Below the pieces are notes generated by a model. That model saw only the letters and a program-made list of their open reading frames with translations, searched no databases and was not told the DNA's origin. DNA of 50,658 nt from Pseudomonadota bacterium (GTDB lineage: Bacteria > Pseudomonadota > Alphaproteobacteria > Reyranellales > Reyranellaceae): NCBI GenBank assembly GCA_023416135.1, contig JAEZIF010000397.1, forward strand, positions 1 to 50,658, in the 5' to 3' direction. The number at the start of each line of letters is the position of its first letter. Within the stretch, counting starts at the first letter, position 1. Position numbers and translations under genes: made by a program. Below, in pieces: positions 25,805-34,157 of this stretch.

Positions 25805-26929
25805 ATGAACATCGACAAACCACGGATCAAGCCGGCCAACCCCTGCTTCTCCTCCGGCCCCTGCGCCAAGCGGCCGGACTGGTCGTTGCAAGGCCTTTCC
25901 GACGCGGCGCTCGGCCGCTCGCACCGCTCACCTGCGGGCAAGGCCAAGCTCGGCGAGGTAATCGAGCGCTCGTGCGCGCTGCTCGGCATTCCGGCCGAAT
26001 ACCGCGTCGGCATCGTGCCCGCCTCCGACACCGGGGCGGTCGAACTGGCGCTGTGGTCCCTGCTCGGGCCACGCGGCGTCGACGTGCTGGCCTGGGAGAG
26101 TTTTGGCGAAACCTGGGCAAACGACATCTCTGCCGAGCTCGAGCTTCGCGATGTCCGTCTGTTCGAGGCGCCGTACGGCCGCTTGCCCGACCTGTCGCAG
26201 GCCTCAGGCGAACGCGACATCGTATTCGCGTGGAACGGCACGACATCGGGCGTGCGCGTCGCCAATGCGAGCTGGATCGCCGACGACCGCACGGGGCTCA
26301 CCATCTGCGACGCCACCTCCGCGGCTTTCGCCATGGCACTGCCGTGGGACAAGCTCGATGTCACGACCTGGTCGTGGCAGAAGGCGCTGGGTGGCGAGGC
26401 CCAGCACGGCATGATCGCGCTCAGCCCGCGCGCCGTGCAGCGCCTGGAGAGCCACCGGCCGTCGTGGCCGGTCCCCAAGATCTTCCGCCTGACGCAGAAC
26501 GGACGACTGAGCGAAGGAATCTTCAGGGGCGAGACGATCAACACGCCGTCGCTGCTGGCGGTCGAGGACCATCTCGACGCGCTGAAGTGGGCCGAGCGCA
26601 TCGGCGGCTTGCCGGCGCTGATTGCCCGCGCCGACGCCAACCTCGCCGCCATCGAGGCCTGGGTGGCGCGCTCACCCTGGGTCGCCTTCCTGGCCGAGAG
26701 CAAGGCCGAACGCTCCTGCACCTCGGTTTGCCTGAAAGTGGTCGACGCGGCCGTGACGCCCAAGAAGCTCGCGGTCCTGCTCGAGACCGAGCGCGTCGCC
26801 TTCGACATCGACGCCTATCGCCATGCACCGCCAGGCCTGCGCCTCTGGGCCGGCGCCACGGTCGAGACCAGCGATCTCCTGGCTCTCTTCCCCTGGCTCG
26901 ACTGGGCACGGGCAAAGGTCAGCGCATGA
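25805..26929 (+). CDS. SerC-like phosphoserine aminotransferase family enzyme
   Basis: A 374-residue PLP aminotransferase. Its start MNIDKPRIKPANPCFSSGPC resembles the SerC group typical of alphaproteobacteria and some archaea. The PLP lysine is about Lys193 in TWSWQKALGGEAQHG, with the Asp in ICDATSAAFAM pairing with the pyridine nitrogen. It may be true SerC, but the operon context (deacylase, transporter and Bug protein) suggests it acts on a different amino acid taken up from outside, so no gene symbol is given. ATG 25805 is chosen by homology. An in-frame GTG at 25754 is also possible. Its stop overlaps the next ATG. Confidence 0.85.
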   Translation: MNIDKPRIKPANPCFSSGPCAKRPDWSLQGLSDAALGRSHRSPAGKAKLGEVIERSCALLGIPAEYRVGIVPASDTGAVELALWSLLGPRGVDVLAWESFGETWANDISAELELRDVRLFEAPYGRLPDLSQASGERDIVFAWNGTTSGVRVANASWIADDRTGLTICDATSAAFAMALPWDKLDVTTWSWQKALGGEAQHGMIALSPRAVQRLESHRPSWPVPKIFRLTQNGRLSEGIFRGETINTPSLLAVEDHLDALKWAERIGGLPALIARADANLAAIEAWVARSPWVAFLAESKAERSCTSVCLKVVDAAVTPKKLAVLLETERVAFDIDAYRHAPPGLRLWAGATVETSDLLALFPWLDWARAKVSA

Positions 26930-27924
26930 CCCGCATCGCCGCCACCATCGATCTCGACGGACCGGGCGTGCAGCACGGCTTCCTGAAGGTCCCGCACTCC
27001 ACCCACGATTCGGCCTATGGCTGGATTCCGGTGCCGATCACGGTCGCCGCCAACGGCAGCGGTCCTTCCGCCCTGCTCGTCGCGGGCAACCACGGCGACG
27101 AGTACGAGGGCCAGATCGCGCTGATGAAGCTGGTGCGGTCCCTCGATCCGTCCCGATTGCGCGGCCGGCTGATCGTGCTATCGGCCGCGAACTATCCTGC
27201 GGTGATGGCCGGCCGCCGCGTCTCGCCGATCGACGACGGCAATCTCAACCGCTGCTTTCCCGGCAACGCCAACGGCACGCCGACGGAGATGATCGCGCAC
27301 TACATCGAAAGCGTGCTTCTGGCGCGCTGCCAATACTGCCTCGACCTGCATTCCGGCGGCAGCTCGCTGGAATACGTCGCCCACGCCCATGCGCGTCGGC
27401 CCGAGGACGGCGAGCGGCGGGCCGCCACCGAGGCGCTGATCGCCGCGTTCGGTGCGCCCTATGGCGGCCTGGTCAGGCCCTTGCAGGGCGAGCCGCGCAC
27501 CCTGTCGGCGGCCGCCGAACGCCACAATGTCGTCTACCTGAATGCCGAGCTGGGCGGCGGCGGCACGATCTCACATGAGCTGGTGGCGATGGCCGAACGC
27601 GGCGTACGCCGCGCGCTGGCATCGATCGGCCTGCTGCCGGCCGATCCCGCGACGCCGCCGGCGCGCAGCATGCGCGGCTTCTCCGTCGAAGGTGCGGCGA
27701 ACTACGTCTACTGCCTCGAAGACGGGCTGTTCGAGCCCTACGCCCGGCTCGAGGAAAACGTCGCCGCCGGGCAGCCGGCAGGCGCCCTGCACTTTCCCGG
27801 CACGCCGTGGCGGCCGCAGCAGGTGGTGACCTTCGAAGCCACAGGCATGGTGCTGTGCCGGCGCTTTCCCGGCTGGGCGCGACGCGGCGACTGCCTCTTC
27901 CAACTGGCGAGTCCGGTGCCATGA
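26926..27924 (+). CDS. Succinylglutamate desuccinylase/aspartoacylase family metallo-deacylase
   Basis: A 332-residue zinc carboxypeptidase-fold deacylase (AstE/AspA family). The metal ligands are seen in AGNHGDEYEG (His56, Glu59) and DLHSGG (His142), with a probable catalytic Glu in LNAELGGGGTISHE. The family removes acyl groups from N-acyl amino acids; members such as DoeB deacetylate N-acetyl-diaminobutyrate in ectoine breakdown. Here the neighbours are a SerC-like transaminase and a transporter, which would fit uptake of an N-acyl amino acid, deacylation and transamination. Both ends overlap neighbouring genes (ATGA), showing one operon. Confidence 0.87.
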   Translation: MTRIAATIDLDGPGVQHGFLKVPHSTHDSAYGWIPVPITVAANGSGPSALLVAGNHGDEYEGQIALMKLVRSLDPSRLRGRLIVLSAANYPAVMAGRRVSPIDDGNLNRCFPGNANGTPTEMIAHYIESVLLARCQYCLDLHSGGSSLEYVAHAHARRPEDGERRAATEALIAAFGAPYGGLVRPLQGEPRTLSAAAERHNVVYLNAELGGGGTISHELVAMAERGVRRALASIGLLPADPATPPARSMRGFSVEGAANYVYCLEDGLFEPYARLEENVAAGQPAGALHFPGTPWRPQQVVTFEATGMVLCRRFPGWARRGDCLFQLASPVP

Positions 27925-29291
27925 AGAAAGAGCTGTGGCTGGCGATCGCCCTGCTGGCCTACGTCGCCGCGCGTGCGGCGCCGCCCGTGGCGGGCCTCAA
28001 CGAGGCAAGCCAGGCCGCCCTTGCCGTCACCCTCGCCGGCACGATCCTGTGGATCACCGAGGCCGTGCCGCTCGGCGTCACCGCGCTGCTGGTCGTCGTG
28101 CTGCTGGCGATCAATCCCGGCATGCGCCTGCCCGACGCGCTGCAGGGCTTCACGTCGGAGGTGACCTTTTTCCTGGTCGGCGTCGCGGCGATCGGCACTG
28201 CCGTCGAAGCGAGCGGGCTGGCGCAGCGCGCCGCGCGCTTCCTGGCACGAAGCGCCAGAGGCAACCCGACGCGGCTCTACGTGCAGATGATCCTGTCGCT
28301 GCCCGCGCTCGCCTTTCTCGTGCCCTCGGCGATCACGCGCAACGCCATCCTCATTCCCGCCTATCGCGAGGCGCTCGATAGCATGGGCGTCGGCAAGTCG
28401 GGTCGTGCCGGCCGCGCGCTGATGCTGGCGCTCGGCATGCTCAATCCGCTCGCTTCCTCGGCGCTGCTGACCGGCGGCATCGCCTCGATCGCCGCGGCGA
28501 CGCTCTTGGGCGGCTTCTCCTGGCTGGGCTGGTTCGCCCTGATGGCCGTGCCCTACTACGCGCTGATCTTCCTGGGCGGCATCTGGCTGCGCATGATGGT
28601 CGGGCCGTTCGAGAGCGGCGGGCAGTGCACCATCAAAGCCACCGCCGAGCCGTTGTCGATCGCCGAGATCAAGACGCTCGCCATCCTCGCCGCCACGGCG
28701 CTGCTCTGGCTCACCGACGCCTGGCACCATCTCTCGCCGGCGATCCCGGCCCTGATGGCAGCCATCGTGCTGCTGGCGCCGCGCGTCGGCGCGCTCACCT
28801 GGAAGCAGTTCGAGAGCAAGCTGTCGTGGGGCCTGATCCTCACCGTCGGCGCCTCGATGTCGCTCGCCCGCAGCATGATCGACACCGGCGCGGCGTCATG
28901 GCTCGGCGCCGCGTTCGTCGACCGGCTGACCTCGGTCTCCGTCGCCCCCATGGCCATCGTCGTGTTGCTGGTGATTGCGGTTGCGCTGGTCCATCTGGCC
29001 ATCACCAACCTCGCCGCCTGCATGGCGTTGCTGATCCCGATCGCCGTCACCATCGCCCAGGCGGCGCATCTCAACCCGCTGGTCTGCGGCCTCATCGTCA
29101 CCATCGCCGTCGATGCGGTCATCCTCTATCCGGTGCAGACGGCAGCCAACCTGCTGGCCTACGAGGCGGGCTACTTCCCGAGCGCCGATGTGCGACGGCT
29201 TGGACTCGGCATGCTGGTGCTGACCATCGCCGTCGCCCTCCTGGTGCTGCCCTACTGGTCGTTGCTCGGCCAGCCGCTGGTGCCGACATGA
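27921..29291 (+). CDS. SLC13/DASS-family dicarboxylate-type anion transporter
   Basis: A 456-residue membrane protein with about 11-12 helices. The order of segments (ILWITEAVPLGVTALLVVVL; FFLVGVAAIGTAVEASGLA; PSAITRNAILIPAYREAL) and the C-terminal half (NLAACMALLIPIA; DAVILYPVQTAANLLAYEAG) match the DASS/CitT sodium- or proton-coupled anion symporters. The SNT-type substrate motifs appear altered (ITRNA and YPVQTA), so the substrate class is uncertain. It probably imports an acidic or N-acyl compound handled by the two enzymes before it. It overlaps both neighbours by ATGA. Next to it is a Bug binding protein, an unusual partner for a DASS carrier. Confidence 0.87.
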   Translation: MKKELWLAIALLAYVAARAAPPVAGLNEASQAALAVTLAGTILWITEAVPLGVTALLVVVLLAINPGMRLPDALQGFTSEVTFFLVGVAAIGTAVEASGLAQRAARFLARSARGNPTRLYVQMILSLPALAFLVPSAITRNAILIPAYREALDSMGVGKSGRAGRALMLALGMLNPLASSALLTGGIASIAAATLLGGFSWLGWFALMAVPYYALIFLGGIWLRMMVGPFESGGQCTIKATAEPLSIAEIKTLAILAATALLWLTDAWHHLSPAIPALMAAIVLLAPRVGALTWKQFESKLSWGLILTVGASMSLARSMIDTGAASWLGAAFVDRLTSVSVAPMAIVVLLVIAVALVHLAITNLAACMALLIPIAVTIAQAAHLNPLVCGLIVTIAVDAVILYPVQTAANLLAYEAGYFPSADVRRLGLGMLVLTIAVALLVLPYWSLLGQPLVPT

Positions 29292-30244
29292 GACGCCGCT
29301 CGCTTGTCGCGGCCGCGGCACTCCTGCCCTTCGCGGCGAGGGCGCAGGACAAATGGCCGTCACGTCCCGTCAAGCTCGTCGTTCCCTTCGCGGCCGGCGG
29401 CACCACCGACCTCGTCGCCCGTCTCGTGGCGCCGCCGATGAGCCAGGCGCTCGGCCAGCAGGTCGTGGTCGACAACAAGGCCGGCGCCGCCGGCATGCTG
29501 GGCAGCGATGCCGTCGCCAAGGCGAAGGACGGTCATACCCTCGGCATCGGCACCGTCTCCACGCACGCCATCGGGCCTGCGTTGATGCGCCAGCCGCCTT
29601 ACCGGCCCGACGCCGACTTCGCGCCGATCGCCGTCGTCGGCACGACACCGCTTGCCGTGTTCGTCCATCCCGGCGTCGCCACGACGCTGGCCGAGCTGGC
29701 CGACAAGTCGCGGCGCCAACCCGGCGTCTACAATTTCGGCTCGCCGGGCAGCGGATCGCTCGGTCATCTCGCCGGCGTCTGGTTCAACGCACTGAGCGGA
29801 GGCGAGCTGCTGCACGTGCCCTATCGCGGCAGTGGACCGGCGCTGCAGGACCTCCTGGCCGGACGCGTGCATGTGCTGTTCGACAACATCCCGACGGCGC
29901 TGAGCCAGGTGCAGTCCGGCAGCGTGCGCGCCCTGGCCGTCACGGCGCCGACGCGCACCGCGGTGCTGCCCGATGTGCCCTCGGTGCGCGAAGCCGGTCT
30001 GCCCGACTTCGAGATCCAGAGCTGGACCATGCTGCTCGCCCCGGCCGCGACGGCGGCCGCCACCATCGATGCGTCGAACGCCGCGCTCAACGTGGCCGTG
30101 CGCGACGCTGCCGTACGGGCGCGCTTTGCCGAGGCGGGCGTCGACAGTCGCGATGGGACGGCGAACGACGCGGCCGCCTTCCTGCGCGTCGAGATCGCCA
30201 AGTGGCAGCCCATCGCCAAGCGATCGGGCGTCGTGCTCGATTAG
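29288..30244 (+). CDS. Bug/TctC-family periplasmic binding protein, operon-linked
   Basis: A 318-residue extracytoplasmic solute-binding protein. A signal peptide (MRRRSLVAAAALLPFAARAQ) with an AxA site is followed by the family hallmark WPSRPVKLVVPFAAGGTTDL, then LGQQVVVDNKAGAAGMLG, and VRALAVTAPTRTAVLPDVPS near 220. Bug proteins bind carboxylates with the two lobes closing on the ligand and normally feed TctAB permeases. Here no TctAB is present, only a DASS transporter in the same operon, so it may donate to that carrier or act in sensing. It is the last gene and faces another Bug gene tail to tail across 64 bp. Confidence 0.93.
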   Translation: MRRRSLVAAAALLPFAARAQDKWPSRPVKLVVPFAAGGTTDLVARLVAPPMSQALGQQVVVDNKAGAAGMLGSDAVAKAKDGHTLGIGTVSTHAIGPALMRQPPYRPDADFAPIAVVGTTPLAVFVHPGVATTLAELADKSRRQPGVYNFGSPGSGSLGHLAGVWFNALSGGELLHVPYRGSGPALQDLLAGRVHVLFDNIPTALSQVQSGSVRALAVTAPTRTAVLPDVPSVREAGLPDFEIQSWTMLLAPAATAAATIDASNAALNVAVRDAAVRARFAEAGVDSRDGTANDAAAFLRVEIAKWQPIAKRSGVVLD

Positions 30245-30250
30245 AGTACC

Positions 30251-30306
30251 TCGTCGTCCCGGCCAAGGCCCGAGGGCCGCATGCAGCGTTCCGGTCGGAA
30301 CGACGA
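30251..30306. terminator. Hairpin between convergent Bug genes
   Basis: TCGTCGTCCCG (30251-30261) pairs with the CGGAACGACGA at 30296-30306 with one wobble, and the inner region is rich in GGCC words. It lies in the 64-bp spacer between two convergent stops. No T run follows, so termination is inferred from position; it may also be an intergenic palindromic repeat. Confidence 0.45.
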
Positions 30307-30308
30307 AA

Positions 30309-31271
30309 TCAGACCTTGATGTCCGCCTTCCTGATGATCTCGCCGAACGAGGCGCGCTCACGCTCGATGGTGGCGCCGAACGTCGCTGAATCCTGGTAGC
30401 TCGCATAGTTGCCGCTGGTCACCAGCTTCTCGTTGACGGCAGGGTCCTTGGAAGCCTCGCCGATCGCCATGGCGAGCTTGTCGATCGCGACCTGCGGCGT
30501 GCCCCTGGCAGCGAGGATGCCGTACCAGGCATCGCCGCCGATCTTGCCCATGCCCTGCTCCTTCAAGGTCGGTATGTCGGGCTTCCCGGGCCAGCGCTGA
30601 TCGCCCAGGATGGCGAAGCACTTCAGGCGTCCGGCAGCGATGTGCGGCAACGTCGTCGGATCGAACTGCACCTGGACCTGACCGGAGAGCAGGTCCTGCG
30701 TCGCCGGCGCGCTGCCCTTGTACGGCACGTGCACCATCTTCACGCCGGCCTCGATGTTGAACATCTCGCCGTAGAGCTGGGTGATGGTGGCAAGCCCGGC
30801 CGAGCCGAAGTTGATCTTGCCTGGATTGGCCTTGGCGTAGGCGATGAACTCCTGGAGGTTGTTGGCCGGCACCTGCGGATTGATGCCCATGCCGATCCAA
30901 GATGTCGCCACGCGCGCCACCGGCACGAAGTCCTTGCCGGGATCGTAGGGCAGCGGCTGCAGATGCTGGGTGATGCACACCATGGCCGTGGTCGTGGTCA
31001 GGAACGTGTAGCCGTCGGCCGGCGAGTTCTTCACATGCTCGGCGCCGATCGCACCACTGGCGCCGGCCCGATTGTCGAACAGCACGCTCTGTCCCAGGAG
31101 CGCGCCGGCACGCTCCAGCACCAGCCGCGTCGTGATGTCCGACGGACCGCCCGGAGGATAGGGAATGACGATCCTGATCTGCTTGTTCGGCCAGTCGCCC
31201 CCTGACGTATTCTGTGCGGACGCGACTGCCGGGGCCGCTACAAGGCCCCCGATGAAACTCCTTCTGAGCAT
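30309..31271 (-). CDS. Bug/TctC-family periplasmic binding protein, amidohydrolase-linked
   Basis: A 320-residue solute-binding protein with a short signal (MLRRSFIGGLVAAPAVASAQ) and the family segments PNKQIRIVIPYPPGGPSDIT, LLGQSVLFDNRAGASGAIGA and MVHVPYKGSAPATQDLLSGQ. The start at 31271 has a good GGGAGG Shine-Dalgarno; the same frame is open much further upstream over the amidohydrolase but without coding signs. It follows the amidohydrolase gene by 41 bp and is probably in one operon with it. It is diverged from its convergent neighbour, so the two do not look like a fresh duplication. The ligand is probably a carboxylate related to the amidohydrolase substrate. Confidence 0.93.
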   Translation of the reverse strand: MLRRSFIGGLVAAPAVASAQNTSGGDWPNKQIRIVIPYPPGGPSDITTRLVLERAGALLGQSVLFDNRAGASGAIGAEHVKNSPADGYTFLTTTTAMVCITQHLQPLPYDPGKDFVPVARVATSWIGMGINPQVPANNLQEFIAYAKANPGKINFGSAGLATITQLYGEMFNIEAGVKMVHVPYKGSAPATQDLLSGQVQVQFDPTTLPHIAAGRLKCFAILGDQRWPGKPDIPTLKEQGMGKIGGDAWYGILAARGTPQVAIDKLAMAIGEASKDPAVNEKLVTSGNYASYQDSATFGATIERERASFGEIIRKADIKV

Positions 31272-31312
31272 GGCGGTTTCCTCCCGGTTGTTCGTTGCCT
31301 GGTCATTTTTGT

Positions 31313-32155
31313 TCAGCCCTTCTTCGGGGCCCAGCCGTAGATCTTGGCGAGACTGCCGCCCATCAGCGTGGCGCGGTCGCCGTCGGACAGCCAGTCCTTG
31401 GCGCGGAAGGCGTCCACTCCCTCCTTGTAGGTCAGAAGGTTCACCGCGCGCGTCCAGTCGGTCCCCCACATGCAGCGATCCAGGCCGAAGGTGTTCAGGA
31501 TCTGATCGACCGGCTTGCGGATGTCCTTGTAGGGGAAGGCCTCGTGGCTCAGCGTGCAGGCGCCGCTGATCTTGACCACGATGTTCGCGTGCGGCGCCAA
31601 CGCGAGCAGCTTGGGCAGTTCGACCCACGGTTCCTCGGGCGGCGGCGGCTTCATCGGCTGCTCGAGCCCGAGATGGTCGATCACCAGCGTCGTGCCGGGA
31701 TTGCGCTTGGCGAGTTCGGCCACCTGCTCCAGCCGGCCGCGCGCCATCAGGTTGACCGGCAGGCCACACTTGCCCGCCGTCGCCAGAACCTTGTTGATGC
31801 CGGGGTGCGCGGGATCGGTCGAGACCTCGGGCGTGAACATGATGCGCACGGCGACCGTGCCGTCCATCTTCGCCCATTCCTCGATCGTCTCGCCGACCTT
31901 GGGATCGTTGGAATCGACCGGCTTTATCAGCGCGAAGCGGTCGGGAAACTGCTTGCGCACGGCGACCGCGTAGCTCGCGTCCCACTTGTACATCGCATAG
32001 ACCGAGATCAGCAGCGCGCCGTCGACGCCGACCTCGTCCATCGCCTTGATCATGTCGGGTCCCGTCACCTCGGGCGGCCCGGCGAGCACCGCGTGCCATG
32101 GCCGGCCGGGATGGTCGCGCTCATAGCAATGGACCTGGACGTCGATCGTCGGCAT
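31313..32155 (-). CDS. Amidohydrolase-2 family (metal-dependent TIM-barrel hydrolase/decarboxylase)
   Basis: A 280-residue TIM-barrel protein of the amidohydrolase-2 family (ACMSD/lactonase group). It starts MPTIDVQVHCYERDHPGRPW, where the usual HxH metal motif is D-V-Q-V-H-C-Y, with only one His of the pair (Q replaces the other). A His in VIDHLGL and an Asp in MWGTDWTR complete the barrel set. ATG 32155 is chosen because AGGGAG lies upstream. Relatives hydrolyse lactones such as 2-pyrone-4,6-dicarboxylate or decarboxylate acids. The operon with a Bug protein suggests a carboxylate pathway; the exact reaction is unknown. Confidence 0.85.
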   Translation of the reverse strand: MPTIDVQVHCYERDHPGRPWHAVLAGPPEVTGPDMIKAMDEVGVDGALLISVYAMYKWDASYAVAVRKQFPDRFALIKPVDSNDPKVGETIEEWAKMDGTVAVRIMFTPEVSTDPAHPGINKVLATAGKCGLPVNLMARGRLEQVAELAKRNPGTTLVIDHLGLEQPMKPPPPEEPWVELPKLLALAPHANIVVKISGACTLSHEAFPYKDIRKPVDQILNTFGLDRCMWGTDWTRAVNLLTYKEGVDAFRAKDWLSDGDRATLMGGSLAKIYGWAPKKG

Positions 32156-32279
32156 GAACCATCTCCCTTGAACTGGAGCGAGGCTAGGGTTCGCCGTGGC
32201 GTCGTTCAAGCCGGCCGGTTCGGCGGGAGAAATATCAGCCGCGAGCCGCGAGCCGCTCGGACTACCTCCCCCGTCCTCC

Positions 32280-33569
32280 CTACCTCCTGACGGAGGGCGG
32301 TGGAGGACTCTGAAGAGGGTTCGCGCGGCGCCATACGCCCCACAGGCCGAACGCCAGCGTGAAGAGGCCGCCGATCAGGAAGCCCGGCGCGTAATCGCCG
32401 GTCAGCGTCAGCGCTCCGCTGAACAGCAACGGCAGCACCAGAGCGCCGGCGTCGCCGAAGGCCAGCACCGCACCCGTCGTCGCTCCGATGCGCCCGGCCG
32501 GGGCGAGACGCGCCACCTCGGCCAGCAGCACGCCGTGCCAGCTCACGGCCGTGGCGCTGAACAGAATGGCGACCATTGTGGCAAGCCAGGTCGGCCACGC
32601 CGACTGGATGACGGCGGCCAGCACCGCCGAGATCGCCATGCAGATGCCGAGCACCGAGAGCAGCGTCGCCGGCCGGACCAGGCGCGAGGCGAGCCAGCCC
32701 CAGCCGATGCGCGCCGGCACCGCCACGGCGACGGCGATGGCGAACACCAGGCCGGCGCGCTCGAGGTCGTAGCCCAGGCCGCGCACCAGGTAGAGGACGA
32801 AGAAGCTGGTGAACAGCGACTGAAGGCCGACGAAGCTGAACATGGCGAGGCACATTGCCCTGAGCGCGGGCTCTCGCAGCACCGAGGCGACATTGGCGCG
32901 GATGTCGGCCGGCGACAGCGGCGTGGCGGGCACGCGATCGACGTCGAAACGCGCACGCAAGGGCTGCAGCGCCAGCCCGGTCAGCGCCGACAGGCCCGCG
33001 ATCACCAGCAACGCCGTGCGCCAGCCCATCTCGGTCGCCAGCACCGGCGCGACCACACCCGCGACCATCAGGCCGGCCGGCACGCCGGTCTGCTTGATCG
33101 AAAAGACCAGTGGCGCGATATGCGGCGGCGACAGCCGGCCGAGCAGGTGCGAGCTCGAGGGCGTTGAGATCGCCTGGCCCAGCCCGCCCACGAAGGCGCC
33201 CAGCGCGAACAGCGCCAGCCAGCCAGAGGCCGGAAGCGCCAAGCCGATGGCCAGGGCCAGCATGCCGACCTGGGTCATGCGCATGGCGCCATAGCGCACG
33301 ATCAGCCCGCCGCAGGTCATTGTGGTCAGGAAGCCCGCAACCGCACCGATACCGACATAGACCCCGACCAGCGCGGGATCGATGTGGAGATCGGCGATAA
33401 TGGCGGCGGCGATCAGCGGCACCGTCGAGCGGCCGAGCGTCGCAAAGCTCTGTTGCACCGTCATCGCGCCGAGCGCGAGGTAAAGATTGAAGATGTGACG
33501 GCTCCAGGCTGAACGACGGGACCATCCGTTCTTGCCCCGCGCCCCGCTCCACCGCAAGGGACGTGCCAT
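32280..33569 (-). CDS. Major facilitator superfamily transporter
   Basis: A 429-residue integral membrane protein with about 12 helices. The N-terminal half includes STVPLIAAAIIADLHIDPAL, the loop GGLIVRYGAMRMTQVG in the motif-A position, and GLGQAISTPSSSHLLGRLSP. The C-terminal half repeats the fold (RIGWGWLASRLVRPATLLSV). It looks like a CynX/NarK-like or general MFS exporter or importer; the substrate cannot be told. The start is ATG 33569. It is divergent from the small secreted protein gene and ends near the amidohydrolase operon start. Confidence 0.9.
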   Translation of the reverse strand: MARPLRWSGARGKNGWSRRSAWSRHIFNLYLALGAMTVQQSFATLGRSTVPLIAAAIIADLHIDPALVGVYVGIGAVAGFLTTMTCGGLIVRYGAMRMTQVGMLALAIGLALPASGWLALFALGAFVGGLGQAISTPSSSHLLGRLSPPHIAPLVFSIKQTGVPAGLMVAGVVAPVLATEMGWRTALLVIAGLSALTGLALQPLRARFDVDRVPATPLSPADIRANVASVLREPALRAMCLAMFSFVGLQSLFTSFFVLYLVRGLGYDLERAGLVFAIAVAVAVPARIGWGWLASRLVRPATLLSVLGICMAISAVLAAVIQSAWPTWLATMVAILFSATAVSWHGVLLAEVARLAPAGRIGATTGAVLAFGDAGALVLPLLFSGALTLTGDYAPGFLIGGLFTLAFGLWGVWRRANPLQSPPPPSVRR

Positions 33570-33658
33570 GCACGCGTGTCAAAGCGGCTTGCTCATGCAA
33601 CGACACGCTTGCAGGAGGCGTTCCGTCGGCATCCTGAACCCCGCAAGGAGGAACGACG

Positions 33659-34081
33659 ATGCTGAAGACCATGACGATAACGGCTTGTGTGCTGGCGCTT
33701 TCCGGCAGCGTTGCCCTGGCGCAAGGCAATTACATGCCACCTGGCCCCAACACCGCACCCGGCGGCGCGACCGGATCCGCGCCGGCGAGCTCCATAGGAG
33801 TCCCCAGTGCCAATGCGAAGGACACGGTGGGCGGCGGCACGCGCTCGACCACCGTGTTGTCTCAGAGCAACAAGAATCAGAGCGCTGCCGGCATGCCGCG
33901 CAGCGACTACAGCTCGGGCGCTCAGATGCAATACGGCACGCAGCCCCAGTATCAAGCCCAGCCTCCGGGCATGACGGGCGGCGCGGCCGACAATCCGCGC
34001 ACCGTCGCCATTACGGACGAGTACGGCAATCGATACAACAGCCGCGGCGACAAGATCGGCCGGGGACGGCCGATGCGTTAG
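33659..34081 (+). CDS. Small secreted Gly/Ser/Pro-rich protein, unknown function
   Basis: A 140-residue protein with a clear signal peptide (MLKTMTITACVLALSGSVALAQ, cleavage after ALA). The mature part is low-complexity: P-G-G-A-T, Gln- and Tyr-rich (QYGTQPQYQAQPPG) and then a small ordered tail, VAITDEYGNRYNSRGDKIGRG. The last segment is a compact 'DEYGNRYNxRGDKI' motif that may be a conserved domain of unknown function. The ATG has a strong AGGAGG. No homologous function can be named. A hairpin follows its stop. Confidence 0.75.
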   Translation: MLKTMTITACVLALSGSVALAQGNYMPPGPNTAPGGATGSAPASSIGVPSANAKDTVGGGTRSTTVLSQSNKNQSAAGMPRSDYSSGAQMQYGTQPQYQAQPPGMTGGAADNPRTVAITDEYGNRYNSRGDKIGRGRPMR

Positions 34082-34110
34082 CAGCCAGGGCTTCCGTACG
34101 TGACAGCCTT

Positions 34111-34142
34111 CCTCCCCAGTGCTGAGAGCGGCGCTGGGGAGG
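34111..34142. terminator. Strong hairpin between convergent genes
   Basis: CCTCCCCAGTGC (34111-34122) pairs fully with GCGCTGGGGAGG (34131-34142), one G-U pair included, around an 8-nt loop. It lies between the stop of the secreted-protein gene and the stop of the cyclase gene. AAACGTTTT follows on the plus strand, a poor T tract, so bidirectional termination is likely but not typical. Confidence 0.65.
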
Positions 34143-34157
34143 AAACGTTTTCGACGA

